In this document: in pieces, positions 22,030 to 34,625 of the stretch
Layout: each line of letters opens with the position of its first letter
Position numbering within the stretch: the stretch's first letter is position 1
Source of the DNA: Rhizomys pruinosus
Taxonomy: Eukaryota > Chordata > Mammalia > Rodentia > Spalacidae
DNA length: 64,000 nt
Direction of reading: 5' to 3'
Assembly (NCBI GenBank): GCA_009823505.1
Contig: VZQC01000392.1
Location: 5,420,128-5,484,127 of the forward strand
Program-made: the position numbers and the translations under genes
The notes under the pieces: generated by a model
Database searches by the model: none
What the model was told of the DNA's origin: nothing
The model's input: only the letters and a program-made list of their open reading frames with translations

Positions 22030-24047
22030 CCTCTCTTTCTTTTTTAAATAATAATCAACTCCAATTTGTGCTAACCATATACTTTTTGGTGTGGGGCCAT
22101 CTACTTGTTGGGCCATCATGGGTCACCTACTAGGAACCATACCCTTAAAGAAAACTGATTTACCTTTCCCCAGAAACCATCAACTGTCCCTAGCTCCTCA
22201 GTGAGGGGTGAGGATTTATGAACCCCTTCCAACTTGGTGCTAGAATACTGACTGGCTTGATCTTCAGCAAGTCTTGTGCAGTCAATCACTGCTGCCATGT
22301 CCACTCCTATTTTCCGTGGATCTTACCCTAGTTGCTTTATGTAACAGGATTTTCCCAATATTTCTGGTGTCAGCTAGCTTTATTTGTGCTTGGTTTTCAT
22401 AGAAAACCTTTTTTCCTCCATCATATCAGTCTATCTGTGTGACCTCAGTGGGTGGGGAGGTGATGTGCATGCTGGGTCTATCAGCTACAAATGCAAAGCA
22501 GAGTAGAATTTCGGAGGAAGTGTGTACATCAACAGTGGGGTGCATGATGAGCTTAGAAACCCCAGTGCTTTGTTTGAGTGGCTTCTTCCCTTTGGCCAAA
22601 TATACAACATCCTTATTTCTTTGAAGACCTGCACTCCTTTGCCATTTCTTTCAAAAGCCCAGAAGCCTTTGCACTCTCTCTCTCTGAAACTTCTTTTGAC
22701 TTTTCTACCTCATCTAAAGTCTGAATTTCTGGAATTACAGAAACAGCTTCAGCCACAGCCAGAAAGGTGAATGCATAAGACAGTTCATAGCTTCTGCTTA
22801 TTGGCTTTCTATCCCTTAAACAGATGGTAAAAATCTCTTTAGGAATGAAACGCGTAAATTGTGTATTTATGCAAGAACGTTTGTGTGCCTTAGAGGGGGG
22901 AGGAGTGAGGTCATAGAGGGTGGAGCGCAGGACAACACGCGATGTTAAATGGGGTGAAAGTGTGTGGCTGGCCAGCCCTATAGCATGGGGATGATGAACC
23001 TTGGTGATAAATTAGTGAAAAGCCATCCTCATAAGACATTTGATTATAGATGGCTTCTTTTCCGTAATTTAGGAATGTGCTAGAATTGTTCTGTTGAAAC
23101 CTTGATAAAAACTAAGATTTTTAGGCTCAAAGATTTTTTTTTCCCCTAGCATTTTAAAATAGCCCATTAGTGCCTGAGGGGTTTACTTTTGTAATACATA
23201 ATTAGGTATTTTCAGTCAGTAAGCCTGAAATCACATATTCATGGCAATCCAACATCTCTGTAATCTTACTTTTTTTCCTTGCACAAGGAAGGTTGAAATA
23301 TTAATTGCTGTATCAGCCACTTTAAGATTTAATGTATTTTTTTTTCCCTTCTAAGGGCAGCCTACCTCCTGCATGACTTTTAACTGTCTATTCTCACAGC
23401 TGCCCGAGAGATAAGCAACTATATGTCTCCAGAAGTAATCTATAAATCATATTCAAATTCATGTGTCCAAATGATCCTTTCTTTAATCTCTAAAATGACT
23501 CTACTGGAAGCTTGCTAGTGAAGTTCAATTGGAAACATTATGTTTTCCACCTACTCATATTCCTGTCAAATATGTTCATGTCAGAAAAGGAAGAATAGAG
23601 CTAGTGAAATAGGCCTTCGAGCACTGCCAACTGGAGTGGCTGTATGGGTACAACAAGGCCCCTGGTTCAAATCAGTCAGTCGTGACTTTTGAAAGAAAAA
23701 CAGAAGAAAGAGAAGGAAATAGTTTGGTCGCTGCTAGAGAGGAGCCATCTCCTGTGACTTCTCTTTGTCACGGCATTTCTGTCAGACAAACAGGAAAGTA
23801 TCATGATTCCAATCAGTATTTAATGTGTTTAAGACATGCCAAAGGGACTGTTGGGAGAGCTGGGCTATTGTGTTGGTATCACAGGGTAACCATTTCTTAC
23901 AAGTCAGCTAACGGGTATTTTAAGGTCTACTACACCATCTGGTCTTGTCTACCAGTCCGTCCTTATCTCCAACTCCCATTACCAGAGAATCGCAGTCCTC
24001 AGCATAAGTCATGAGCTGCTTATTCTTCCCTTCATACTTTTCCTTTT
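22030..24047. other. Single-copy stretch without recognised gene
   Basis: About 2 kb of clean, non-repetitive sequence. Complement of 22116-22304 and plus 23682-24014 are open but show no family motif or convincing codon structure. No promoter, CpG cluster or splice pair stood out. Confidence 0.5.
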
Positions 24048-24291
24048 TCTTAAAAAAAATTTATTTATTTCTGTATGTGTATGAATGTATTGTCTGCATG
24101 CAAGTCTGTGCACCCGTGTCGTGCAATGCCGCGGAGGTCAGAAGAGGGCGTTGGATTCCCCTGGAACTGGAGTTCTCCTGGAATTGGAGTTAAAGACGGT
24201 TCTCAGCTGCCATGTGGGTGCTGGGGATCGCACCCGGGTCCTCTGCAAGAGCAGTCAGTGTTCCCAACCGCTAGGGCATCTCTCCAGCCCC
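24048..24291 (-). mobile_element. B2 SINE, antisense
   Basis: Antisense B2 ending 'gcatctctccagcccc'. The flanking 'ccttcatacttttcct' and 'ccttcatgcttttcct' form the target duplication. Confidence 0.94.
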
Positions 24292-24595
24292 CCTTCATGC
24301 TTTTCCTCTTGGTATTCCTTTGCCTACAGTGCCTTCATTTCTCTGTCTTCTAGTTCCAAAGCTTTTCCATGAGCCAGTAACCCCTCTAAGATAGCCTAAA
24401 AAACCAAAGAACTAAATTTCTTCTGAGACCTTGTTAAGGTCTTAATACTCTATTAGCTGAGTGGGATGCAGGGACAGATATGTAATTAATACCCATTCTC
24501 TGCAGGCATTGAACTAGGTCACATGCATGAACCACTAATAGACAATTCTCACATCTTCAATAATTTCTAGTTTCTAGACAAGAAGTTATCAACCC

Positions 24596-24744
24596 AGCTG
24601 GGCATGGTGGTGCATCCCTTTAATCCTAGCATTTGGGAGGCAGAGGCAGACAGATTTCTGTGAGTTCAAGACCAGCCTGGTTTACATAGTAAGTTCCATG
24701 CCAGCTGGGGCTACAGGGAGATCCTGCCTCAAAAAGATAAAAAA
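24596..24744 (+). mobile_element. B1 SINE
   Basis: Sense B1 from 'agctgggcatggtggtgcat' to 'ctgcctcaaaaagataaaa'. Flanked by 'aagttatcaaccca' and 'aagttatcagccca'. Confidence 0.94.
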
Positions 24745-24759
24745 AAGTTATCAGCCCAG

Positions 24760-25267
24760 CAAAAGGAAGAACCTACATCTATGTGATTTCAGAGTCCATG
24801 TACTTTCCACTACAAACCATGCTGTTCTTGCCCGTGGGCTTAGAATTTAGCTGGAGTACAGAAAAGAAATATATAGAACCACAAAATATCCCAAGTCAGG
24901 AAAATTTTTCCGAGTTCAGGAAGTTCAACTCTTCTGGCTATTGAATATTTTGTGTATTGCTACAGTTAGAAAATAACTTTTTATCAGAAAATCTTCTGTG
25001 ACAGGTCATGTTGGATGAATGCATCTAGGTGAAACACTTTAAATTTGTCTCTACTTAATGCTGTATCATTTGGTTTGACTCTATTTTCCCTTCCAGTTCA
25101 GAAAATTTTGTAACATTACTTCATCATTAACACTATTTTTTTTTCTGCACGATGTCTATTTTCTCAGCATGTCGTAAATATAACCATCCTGAAATTGCCA
25201 GAATGTTTTTGGGTTAGATCTGTGTGACTGTCACAAGAGCACTCTTCATTGATTTGAAAGTATGTCG
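24760..25267. other. Single-copy stretch, nothing recognised
   Basis: Clean sequence with no repeat or coding signal that I can support. Confidence 0.45.
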
Positions 25268-25505
25268 TGGGGCTGGGGTGATGGCTGAATGCGTACAGTG
25301 CTTCCTGGGCCAGACTGAGGCCCAGGGTTCAGATCTCCAGAATGGATGGAAAGCAGAACACACATCTGTAATCTCAGTGGGCCTGTGGTGAGATGGGTGG
25401 TAGAGACAGGAGCATTCCTGGAAGCCCGCAGCCCAGCTTGCCTGGTGCATGCAGTGGAAAATGACAGATCCTGTCTCAAAGTGGAAAGTCAGAACCAACA
25501 CTCAG
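25268..25505 (+). mobile_element. B4-like composite SINE
   Basis: Sense tRNA-like head ('ggggctggggtgatggctga', 'cccagggttcagatctcc') followed by a B1-like half ('atctgtaatctcag', 'gacagatcctgtctcaaag'), in the ID+B1 order of B4 SINEs. Confidence 0.65.
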
Positions 25506-25529
25506 GGTTTTCCTATGTTCTCCAAACAT

Positions 25530-25530
<1 letters not shown>

Positions 25531-25569
<39 letters not shown>
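25531..25569. repeat. (GT)n microsatellite
   Basis: About 19 GT units following the A-rich end of the B4-like SINE. Confidence 0.97.
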
Positions 25570-25572
<3 letters not shown>

Positions 25573-26060
25573 ATCTGCATTCAAACACACTCATAAGAAA
25601 AAAAAGTATTTATGACTGCTATTTTTCAAGTGTGGTCATTTGATTATCAAGTAAGTTTGTCAAGCATCTTGCTGCCCTTAAATTGGTGTAAAGGTGCAAC
25701 ATTTGTTAAATACTTTGGAAAATGCTGAGCACTGCATTCATTCTCTGTGCCTGTTTTGACTTCCTAACATCCCAGAATAAAAAGGAATCAAACTAGCCTT
25801 GTATGACTTGTTTTTGATGAGTTCAGGTTTACATTGCAGAACCTTTTCATCTGTCTCAAAATAATACAAAATGCCTCGTCACAACCAAATCCTTGCAATT
25901 TGGTGGTGGTGGTGGTGGGGGGAAGACACTGAAAAACTTAAAATGATATCCTGGCTATAGTCTACAATGAAGTGCAGAATTGGTTTACACAGGCCCTGTG
26001 TACACATAGGAGAACCCGAGGTGGTAGAATCAAGAAGCCTTCAAAGAAGTTGTGAACAAT
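25570..26060. other. Single-copy stretch with short (GGT)n
   Basis: No gene recognised. A short GGT run lies at 25901-25922. Confidence 0.45.
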
Positions 26061-26212
26061 AGCCAGGTGTGATGGCGCATGCCTTTAATCCCAGCACTCG
26101 GGAGGGAGGCAGAGGCAGGTGGATCTCTATGAGTTCAAGGCCTGCCTGGTCTACATAGTGAGCTCCAGGCCAGCTGGAACTAGGGAGACCCTGTCTCAAA
26201 AAGATTAAAAAA
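26061..26212 (+). mobile_element. B1 SINE
   Basis: Sense B1 with 'gatggcgcatgcctttaatc' and an A-rich tail. Flanked by 'aaagaagttgtgaac' (26043-26057) and 'aaagaagttgtgacc' (from 26213). Confidence 0.94.
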
Positions 26213-26228
26213 AAAGAAGTTGTGACCA

Positions 26229-28736
26229 TTAGAAGAATGGCTAGAGCTGAGATGGGGGATGAGAAGAAAGAACATGGCAAGCGATAGTAACTGGGTGAAC
26301 AAAGGTGTGAAGGTCTCAGTGTGGTGTGTTAGTGGCCCTGGAAGAATGAGGGTTTGGCTGAAATAGGTATTGAAGCTGGAGACTGTCAAGTACACAGTAA
26401 GATTGGCAGGGCAGAGTTTGCTTGTGGGATAATCCTGAAGGTGCTGTAGGGAAAGTGGGCTGTGAATATTGCAGTAAGATAAAAGGTGTTGAAGATATTT
26501 CAGGAGAGAAGTGACCTGGCATTGAAAGGAGAAGATCCTGGCTGTGCGTGCAGGGATGCAAGTTGTGAGGTCATTGCTGGGAACTACGAGGCTTAACTGG
26601 AGCCCACACAGTCATTTCCGAATGGAGGATGGAAGAAACGTGCTCAGTGCAGAGATGTCAGCATCATATGGGAACGGACCCAAGTGCCATCTCAGTGGAA
26701 AGTAGGCCACAGTGTGTGGTTTACTAACTCATTGACAGAATGATTGACTGAGAGGAGACGTGGTGAGTCAAACATGAATCTAACTTTTCCAGTACTCAGG
26801 GCTGGCTGGGAGGATCCTGTTTCCATTAAGAGAAATAGAATGAGCCAATATACTTTGTTTATAAAACTATGCTAATATCCATGAAATCCTGTGCAGAGAT
26901 GTTACTTGCAGAGGCATTCAAACTAGCTCTGTACCAAAGCTTGCATTTGGAGGTGAATCCACTGTAGGTGTCTCTTTAAACATATATGCAGGGACAGCAA
27001 AATAACCTCCCACCTCACATCTTTAGAGGAAATAAGAGGCCCTGTAACTATTGAGGAAAAAATACATTCACCCTCAAATTATATTGTTTTAGAGGTTAAA
27101 AGTATGTAATTTCCCAAGGAACACATTGCGACTCAGCCTGCTGGGAGGCTATTGCTCAATTACTCTCAGCAGTAGCAAAGGTGCCTACAATTCTGTCAGC
27201 TCTGAGGCAGCTGCTGGGAGTAGAGGCCTCGCTCAGCCTGTGGGCTGACAGGAAGATCTGGGCCAGACAGGGCAGATAGTCTTGCACCCTTGAGTCATGG
27301 TCCTTCTGCTCTGATGTGTCAGGAACCTGCCTAATCACAGGTTGCCTGCACAGGTGGCCCTGGCCTCTGCTGGTTAATTTGTCTGCTGGCATGTCCCTGA
27401 GCATTTTTACGTTCCAGGCATCATCCGTGGGTGTGTGTAAACATCCATGGAGTGTCTTGCCAAAGTGGAAAGGGGCCGGGTCTGCAATTTCCTTACTGGA
27501 GGGGTCCCACTGACTGCTGGGGTGACCCTGTCCTTTAGGGTATAGACTTTGTCACCTTGATGCTACAAAGGCTTTGGTGAATAAGGAGAGGAGAGCTCAA
27601 TAGGCTCTAGGTGACAAGTTTGAGGATGTATCTTACAGAGATGCAGTTAGTTGTCAGTAGGCATTGTGAGGGATCATGGTCATCTTAAAATTTTGTTACT
27701 TTAATAATTCAGCATCTGATGCTATCAGTAGCTTCCAGCATAACCCAAACACCATCCTGGATATTTATGTTTAGATCTCTAATAGAAATAATTTGTTTCT
27801 CTACAGTTTTTCACCCAGACATTTCTCTTTGTGCACTGGACATTTTGATTAATATTGTTCAAAACTTACTAATTAGGGATTTTTAAGTTCACCTTACTTC
27901 TCAGTGCTCTTCCTTAATTTTGTCAATTTGAATGTCTCTTGGGATGAGCAGAAACAGTTCTTGACCTGGGAATAGGGCTAATGGTTGGCTTCAGAAAGTG
28001 GAACAGAGAAGAAAATTTTCTCAGGAGGAAAGCACTGGTGTCTGTGAGGGTCCCGGAAGCCACTGCTTCCTCAGACTCTCCCCCACCTATCAAAGCTCCC
28101 CCAGCAATCCTCAAGAAACTGGTGTTAAACCTCCAGAGAGATGTGCAATCCAAACAAATCCTCTGTAATCAACCCCAAGCTGATTCTGGGTTGCAGTTTT
28201 GGATTCTAGAGAAGGGTCACTGGGTCCTGTTAAAGATTTATAAACAGGCCTCAATGTCAGTCAAAGATGAGCCTGGAGAAAGGGGACACCAGAATCTTAG
28301 ACTCTTCAAAGAGCATTTTCCAACTCTCTTTTCTTTCTCTCGTTGTCTCTCTTGGTAACAAGCAGACTTTGGAAATTGTTCTTCAGCAAATGCATTAGAA
28401 AGAAGGTGGAAGGGAAGTGACACATTGACAGGTGACTGAGGAGACAAGTCTGGGAAAGGATGGTTAAAACAAAAGCTGCTGAACACTGAGGCCTCCTGAA
28501 ATCCCGTCAAGGTTTAATTGCAGGTAGGCAGCTGACCCGTGTAAACTGGAAAGTGTAACGGAAGTGGCTGCACATATTTTTCCTTTTGAAAACTCAACAG
28601 ATCTTAAAAAGCCCAGTAACAGAAGCAGCGGCCTCATCCTGAATTATTCAGGCCTGGCTTTGACAGCAGTGTCTGTTTGCATTCCATCCACAGCAGTTTG
28701 GTTTCTGCATCTCAACCCTCCACCTCTGTGTGGATT
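26229..28736. other. About 2.5 kb single-copy stretch, no gene recognised
   Basis: Clean non-repetitive sequence. The longest open frame (27981-28358, 125 codons, plus) has no recognisable domain. The 27130-27500 part is somewhat richer in G+C than its surroundings but shows no clear promoter or splice signal. Confidence 0.45.
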
Positions 28737-28743
28737 TCCAGTG

Positions 28744-28819
28744 CTACCACCACCACCACCACCAGTACCACCACCACCGCCACCTCCACCTCCACCACCA
28801 CCACCACCACCACCTCTAC
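28744..28819. repeat. (CCA)n/(CAC)n trinucleotide repeat
   Basis: Imperfect CAC/CCT repeat of about 76 bases on the plus strand. Open in more than one frame (poly-Pro or poly-Thr-like) simply because of its composition, so it is not evidence of coding. Confidence 0.95.
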
Positions 28820-29210
28820 CGTTAGCATCATTTTCATCCTGATAGCTGGTAGCTTATGTGCTGGATGCTCTACTCAGGGTTTGTTTCTTTTACCAAGTAA
28901 ACCTCCAAGGTAGTTAGTACTATATTTCCCATTTTATAGTGGGAGACACAGCTAGTAAGTGGTGGGGTCAGTATTCCACACAAGTAAGTCTTTTTTCAGA
29001 ACCTTAGGCATATCATGGGTTAGTGGTTATTGAGCCGGTGTTTATTGAATTGATGACTAAAAGAATGAATTAAATTTTAATTCTTATTATTCTCCCATTC
29101 TTGTATGTATTTTTTAATGTGACAAAAGTTGACATGTTCTTACGAACCTCCTTGGCTAATTCTGCCCTCTTTCTCCCAAAACAGATATTCAACTCAACAC
29201 TGTGTGGAAT
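28820..29210. other. Single-copy stretch
   Basis: Nothing recognised. Confidence 0.4.
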
Positions 29211-29366
29211 TTTTTTTTTTTTTTTTTTCTCTTTGAGACAAGGTCTCCCTGTAGCCCCAGCTGTCCTGGAACTCACTCTGTAGACCAGGCTGGCCTTGAA
29301 CTCACAGAGATCCATCTCCCTCTGCCTCCCGAGTGCTAGGACTAAAGGCATGTGCCACCACGCCCA
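29211..29366 (-). mobile_element. B1 SINE, antisense
   Basis: T-run, then 'gagacaaggtctccctgtag' through 'gtgccaccacgccc'. Flanked by 'actgtgtggaatttt' and 'actctctggaatttt'. Confidence 0.95.
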
Positions 29367-29378
29367 GAAACTCTCTGG

Positions 29379-29393
29379 AATTTTATTTATAAT

Positions 29394-29428
<35 letters not shown>

Positions 29429-29430
29429 TA
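29379..29430. repeat. (TTTA)n microsatellite
   Basis: About eleven TTTA units on the plus strand. Confidence 0.95.
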
Positions 29431-30007
29431 CAACATCTAAATCTTTACTTTTCGTAAGCTACATTTTTTTTCAAATTAGACAGTTTACACTGAATCACAC
29501 AAAAGGAAACTTAAATTATCAATAGTTTACATGTAAGCTTGATTTCAGTCTTAATGAAAAGTAGAACGAAAACAAAAACTCTCAAGAAAGCTTCCCCGTT
29601 ACATTTCCGTTCTGTGACTCGGCAGCTGTTAGTGCTTCTGGAATTGTCAATTGTCTGCTGCTTTCCGTGTAACAGGCTACAAAGCACACAAACCCACAAC
29701 TATGGCTCATTGAAGGGGACACAGAGACAGGTATGCATCATTCGTCTCCTGCTGTGATACACTGGACCAGTTTTTCAATATCAACTGCAGAAACCTTAAC
29801 ATAGCAGTGTGAATATAAAACCCATACCAAGATGCGAACTCTGCTTAGGAAAGTGCTGGAGACTGGCACTTACCTGGGGAATTTTCTGTGGGTTCAGCAG
29901 GCAGCATTTGCAGAAGAAGTACCCACTGGGTGAAGTGGAATTAGATGGGGCAGAAGGGTTATAAAAGTGTCCTCAGTTTTCAACTCCCACGAATTCTTGC
30001 TCTCAAG
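29431..30007. other. Single-copy stretch with possible minus-strand splice signals
   Basis: No gene recognised, but on the complement a polypyrimidine/AG acceptor at 29926-29945 and a strong donor (gtaagt, complement of 29868-29873) bracket 52 bases (29874-29925) that are open in more than one frame. See findings. Confidence 0.3.
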
Positions 30008-30126
30008 ATTCCCCTGGAACTGGAGTTAAAGATGGTTCTCAGCCACCATGTGGGTGCTGGGGATCGAACCCAGATCCTCTGCAAGAGCAGTCAGTGCTCT
30101 TAACCATTAGGCCATCTCTCCAGCCC
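30008..30126 (-). mobile_element. B2 SINE fragment, antisense
   Basis: Only the head half of an antisense B2, ending 'ggccatctctccagcccc'. The A-tail half is missing. Confidence 0.9.
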
Positions 30127-30552
30127 CAGGATTTGCTTTTTAAAGTCCTGGTGATACTGCATTCTTGAGAATCAGAAGAAAGAAGAGTCAGCAGGGAAAA
30201 TAAAGAAAAACAAAGGACACACCATCTATAATATTTTTCCAGCTCCAGCCACATTAGAGGTGGCTGTTTTTATGTACTGTTCTCTTTATAACTAAGGTTT
30301 CAAAAATTATGAAGATCTGACTTAGGGTTCTACATCTGTATGTAGCTTAACTTGGCATCTCGAAATACAGGGATGGGTACTTCCATGTTGAACACTGGAA
30401 TCTTCTCAGCAACACTTCCTTCTGTTCTTAGCCTGATTCACCAGACTCTCTATGTCCCTCAGTCACCCATGAGCTAGTTAGTGGTCAAGTCAGTGGACAT
30501 GAGTCAGTTGGCATGACACACAGATGAAAAGCTTGAAATTATGGTGCTGTCT

Positions 30553-30721
30553 TTTCTTTCTTTCTTTCTTTTTTTTTTATCTTTTTGAGACAGGGTCTTC
30601 CTGTAGCCCCAGATGTCCTGGAACTCACTCTGTAGACCAGGCTGGCCTTGAATTCACAGAGATCCACCTCCCTCTGCCTCCCGAGTGCTAGGACTAAAGG
30701 CGTGTGCCACCATGCCCAGCC
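30553..30721 (-). mobile_element. B1 SINE, antisense, with (TTTC)n start
   Basis: TTTC units (30553-30574) in the complement of the tail, then a full antisense B1 to 'gtgccaccatgcccagcc'. Confidence 0.94.
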
Positions 30722-31137
30722 AAACTAAATATCCTGAAATGGGATAGACTTACTGCACTCAGGTCCACAGGTCTACTGGACAGTTCGCTGCTGATGATCT
30801 CATTTGGTCTTGCTCACATGATCCACAGGAGTGGATCAGCTTGGGCTATCTGGGTCAGCAGGGCCTCACTCCCATGGCTCACCAGTGATTGGCTGGTTTC
30901 TAGAAACTGCTAGCTGACTTCTGGCCATGGTGGCAGGGTTGACTCAATACCCAGTAAGCTGGCTGAGTCTCTGAAAGGATCTGAGAAAGTTGAGAAGTAC
31001 AGGTCTCCCGAGGCCCAGGTTGAACCTGATCTTTAACACTCCCATCTCATTCAATATGCTAAAGCAAGCTACCAGACAGTCCAGATTTAAGGGGTAGGGA
31101 AAAGGCTCCAGACCTTGATAGATGCAGTTATAGGCCC
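30722..31137. other. Single-copy stretch
   Basis: Nothing recognised beyond chance open frames. Confidence 0.4.
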
Positions 31138-31238
31138 AACACCCTCTTCTGACCTCCGTGGCATTGCACAACATAGGTGTACAAACCTACATCCAGACAG
31201 TACCTTTATACACATAAAAAAATAAAATAAAAAAAAAA
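31138..31238 (+). mobile_element. B2 SINE 3' fragment
   Basis: Sense B2 tail half: 'accctcttctgacctccgtg', 'cattgcacaacataggtgta', 'acataaaaaaataaaataaa'. The promoter-bearing head is absent. Confidence 0.88.
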
Positions 31239-31635
31239 GCAAGTCCTGTCTTCACGTAGGAGCCGGTCAGAATGGCAAAGCTTATGGAAAATGTGTTTGC
31301 CATGTGTTTTATCATTCAGGGGGAGCTTCATTTTCCTTAGCATTGTCCTTCTTCCAGCTGTCTGAGGTGCTCCATCCCAGTTTGCCTTGTAGAATCAGGC
31401 CGCTGCTGCTGGGCTGTGCTCTGTTGGGTTTCACTTTGCGACAAGAGATGTATAGCAGTGTGTAGTAATTTAGAGGTTTTCTATCAACTTGATATTGCTG
31501 TAACAACCCAGAGCTTGGACTTGTCTCATTGAATGTGTGATAGACCAGTTAAGGAATTACTGAGCTTGTGCAGTTAGGCACAGGTGGTACAAACTGCATA
31601 CTAGTCAATTTCAAATGTATTAAGACCATGTTTGT
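31239..31635. other. Single-copy stretch
   Basis: Nothing recognised. Confidence 0.4.
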
Positions 31636-31651
31636 AAAAGATTGGAAATTA

Positions 31652-31872
31652 GGGGCTGGAGAGTCGGCTCAGTGGTTAAGAGCAATGGCTGCTCTTGCAG
31701 AGGACCTGGATTCAGTTCCCAGCACCCACATGGTGGTTAACAACTGCCATCTGTTATTCCAGGTCTGGGAGATTTGACACCCTCTTTTGGCCTCCACAGG
31801 CATTGTACAAAGTGGTGCACTTATCTATACTAAATATTCATACACATAAAATAAAAATAAATAAACATTTTT
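31652..31872 (+). mobile_element. B2 SINE
   Basis: Sense B2 with head 'aggggctggagagtcggctc', B-box-like 'ggattcagttcccagc' and TAAA tail. Flanked by 'aaaagattggaaatta' and 'aaaagattagaaata'. Confidence 0.93.
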
Positions 31873-32114
31873 AAAAGATTAGAAATAAGACACAGGCACA
31901 GAGAGACAAAGACACAGATAGACATAGACATCATATACAAAACTGAGTTTGAGAAAACACTGTTGTGGATAACTGTTGTGGATAACTGCTCAACTTTACA
32001 TCTTGGCTTATCTTGTTCTGTGGAGGATATACAAAGATTCCCTTTATGCTCTATGTAATTATTATTGGATGATAACATTTTAATTATATTTGTTTATCTA
32101 TTGTGTGGTGAGCA

Positions 32115-32213
32115 TGTCAATTCTCTCCTTCCACCATTTGGGTCCCTGGGATCAAACTCAGGTCACTAAGCTCAGCAGAAGGAGCCTTCATCTGCTGAGC
32201 CATCTCATTTAGC
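32115..32213 (-). mobile_element. B3-like SINE fragment, antisense
   Basis: 'caattctctccttccaccat', 'ggatcaaactcaggtcact' and 'gctgagccatctcatttagcc' match an old antisense tRNA-derived SINE of the B3 type. Confidence 0.65.
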
Positions 32214-32867
32214 CTTCTTTATGATTCGTAAATTTTACATTCACCTCTAGACCATGAAACTAGGGGCGATGATTGGATCTGTGGAGGGGACGTTACCAGA
32301 GAGGCTGCTGTGATTGCTGAGTGACTGCCTAAAGAAATGAAGAAATGAGTCTTCCCTTGTTTCCACCAAGACCTCTTCCTATAGATATTTCTCTGTGTTA
32401 TGCAGAGCTGGAGAAAGAAATCTGGTCTTTAATTTGAGTTGTCCTTTATTTAGATGAGTGGCCTCTGTATTATTCAGCATGGTCCGCCAGTACTGAGACC
32501 AATTTACCTGGGGCAGGCAAAGAGGAAACGTAAGTGATGGCTGTGTAGAAGGGCTGGACCTTAGAGAAGCCCAGAGTTGGGCGCCATTTTTCCCAGGCTG
32601 CTTTCTCTCTTGTGTCCCCTCTCATCATGCTTCTGCTCCACCCTCAGGGTAGTTTGTTTTTCTGAGATATCACTAAAATACTTCAACTTTAGGTACATAC
32701 AGTTTGTAGACTGCATCTTCTTAGCATTGACGCCTGAGAACCAAGGGTAAGAACTCTGGTTAGTGTAGATGATCACATGGGCCCTGAGGTGGGATGCGAA
32801 GTACGAACTGCACTAGAGCCAGGGAGAACTAGAAGGAGAGAAACCATCCTCATTACAAAGTTCACCA
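32214..32867. other. Single-copy stretch
   Basis: No gene or repeat recognised. Confidence 0.4.
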
Positions 32868-33040
32868 CTGTGCTGGTGAGATGGCCCAGCAGGTGAAGGT
32901 GGCTCCACCAAACCCGAGAACCTCAGTTCGATCCCTGGAACTCGCATGGTGGAAGGGGTGAACCAGTCTCCTGCAGGTTGTCCAAGTTTGACTTCCATAA
33001 GCAGGTGCCCTCCCCGAATACATAAGTGAAAATGTAAGGA
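32868..33040 (+). mobile_element. B3-like SINE
   Basis: Sense tRNA-derived SINE: 'gctggtgagatggcccagc' head, 'cagttcgatccctggaact' B box, 'gtgccctccccgaatacata' near the tail. Confidence 0.7.
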
Positions 33041-33137
33041 AGTCCAATGTAAATCTCAGAAAGAGGAAGACATGCTAGATAGATCAATAGTAGCTATCAA
33101 CTCCAGCCAAGGAGCATTGATTAATATTGATTCTTTG

Positions 33138-33355
33138 GACTTTTATTTTTTATTTTATGTGATGAGTGTATTGCCTACATGTGTGTAAGTGCACCTGTGT
33201 TGTGCATTGCCTACAGAGGAGAGAAGAGGGTGATAGATCCCCTGGAACTGGAGTTATGGATGGTTGTTAGCCACCATGTGGGTCCTGGGATTCAAACCTG
33301 GGTCTTCTGCAAGAACAGCCAGTGTTTTTAACTTCTGAGCCATCTCCCCAGTCCC
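33138..33355 (-). mobile_element. B2 SINE, antisense
   Basis: Antisense B2 ending 'gagccatctccccagtccc'. Flanked by 'ttaatattgattc' (about 33119-33131 and 33356-33368). Confidence 0.93.
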
Positions 33356-33368
33356 TTAATATTGATTC

Positions 33369-34625
33369 CTGTTTAAAGAGAAAACTGAGTCCAGTGTTCA
33401 TCCATTTCAAATGTCTTTATTCATAGTCACTCCTTTTGGTGTGAGAACTTGTAATCTATCCTCACTATAATTACACTTATTTGGTAAATGCCTGCTAAAT
33501 GTAGGCACCAGACCAGGGGTGTTATATATATTATTTCATTTATTTCCACAATAACCTTATAAGAACAGAATGATTTTTCCTACTTTGTGGAAGCTCAGCC
33601 TCACCAGGGGACTTTTGCTTAGCTAATTAAGGGGGGATTTGCATTCTCTATGACTTCAATACCCTCTTGTTCCAGTTACCCAATTGCTGATTGAGGTTTG
33701 TGCAATTCAAGGACAATGTATAACCAAATTCAATGATTTCTTTTTTTACACCTCCAGTCACAGCTCTGAAACCATCACTAGAGATTCCCTTTCTATGATG
33801 ATTTAGGATCCTGTTTTATCAAGTTTTCAGGTACAAGCCAGCATGCTTGGAACAGGCTTGAAGCAGACAACTCCAGGCTCAAATCTCCGGGTGGTCATGG
33901 TTGGTTTGTTGGCAAAGCCAAGGTCGACAATGGGCCACATTGGTTATTGATTGGCTGCTGATGGAAGTTGGTAAAGTGTCTGTCCATGATTAGTGGTTTT
34001 TTTTAGGAGTGTTTGGGAAAACGAGCTGACGAAATGCTGTAAAAATGTGTTGTGTTTCCAGGAGAAGGTTCTGTTTAGCCCCGGGCCACTGCAGAGACTT
34101 AAATTTGGCTGATAACACAGTGGTAATACAGTAATGGCAGCAGCCAGTGTCCATAGGCTACCATTGCTTCTTGGTTTCTTTGAGCAGGAAAATATAAGAA
34201 AACAAAGTAAATTTTAGTCATATGTTGAATAAGACTATCAAGATATCCAAAATCCTCTTAGCCTGGTGTGGAGAGGTTAGCTTAGTCTTCTCAATTCAGA
34301 ATGAATAAAGTTTATCCATGTTATAATTCTGACAGTAAAGATGAGAGTAGTAACATGAATCTTTTGAACACTCTCCCGACCCCCTTGAAAAAAAGCATGT
34401 GCCCCACTATGTAAGGGTAAAACCTGCCTGAGGGAGTGCCTGGATTACTATTTGTTAAAGGCTTAGCATAGCATAAGGCATGTAAGTGTTCATTAAATTA
34501 AAATATAGTGCTTTGTAGTTTATGGGCCTTTTATTACAGATTGTCTTTTTTAACTTTTGTGGCAGCCCTAGGGATTTACAGGCCAGTGATCACAAGTCCT
34601 ACTTCCCAGAATGCAGTGCCAAGAG
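33369..34625. other. About 1.25 kb single-copy stretch
   Basis: No gene or repeat family recognised. Confidence 0.45.

Noticed and set aside
27981..28358. 125-codon plus-strand open frame
   Set aside because: No recognisable domain, no promoter or splice context. This length is expected by chance in 64 kb.
28677..28913. Proline/threonine-rich open frames
   Set aside because: Produced by the CCA trinucleotide repeat in all three frames. Not evidence of a gene.
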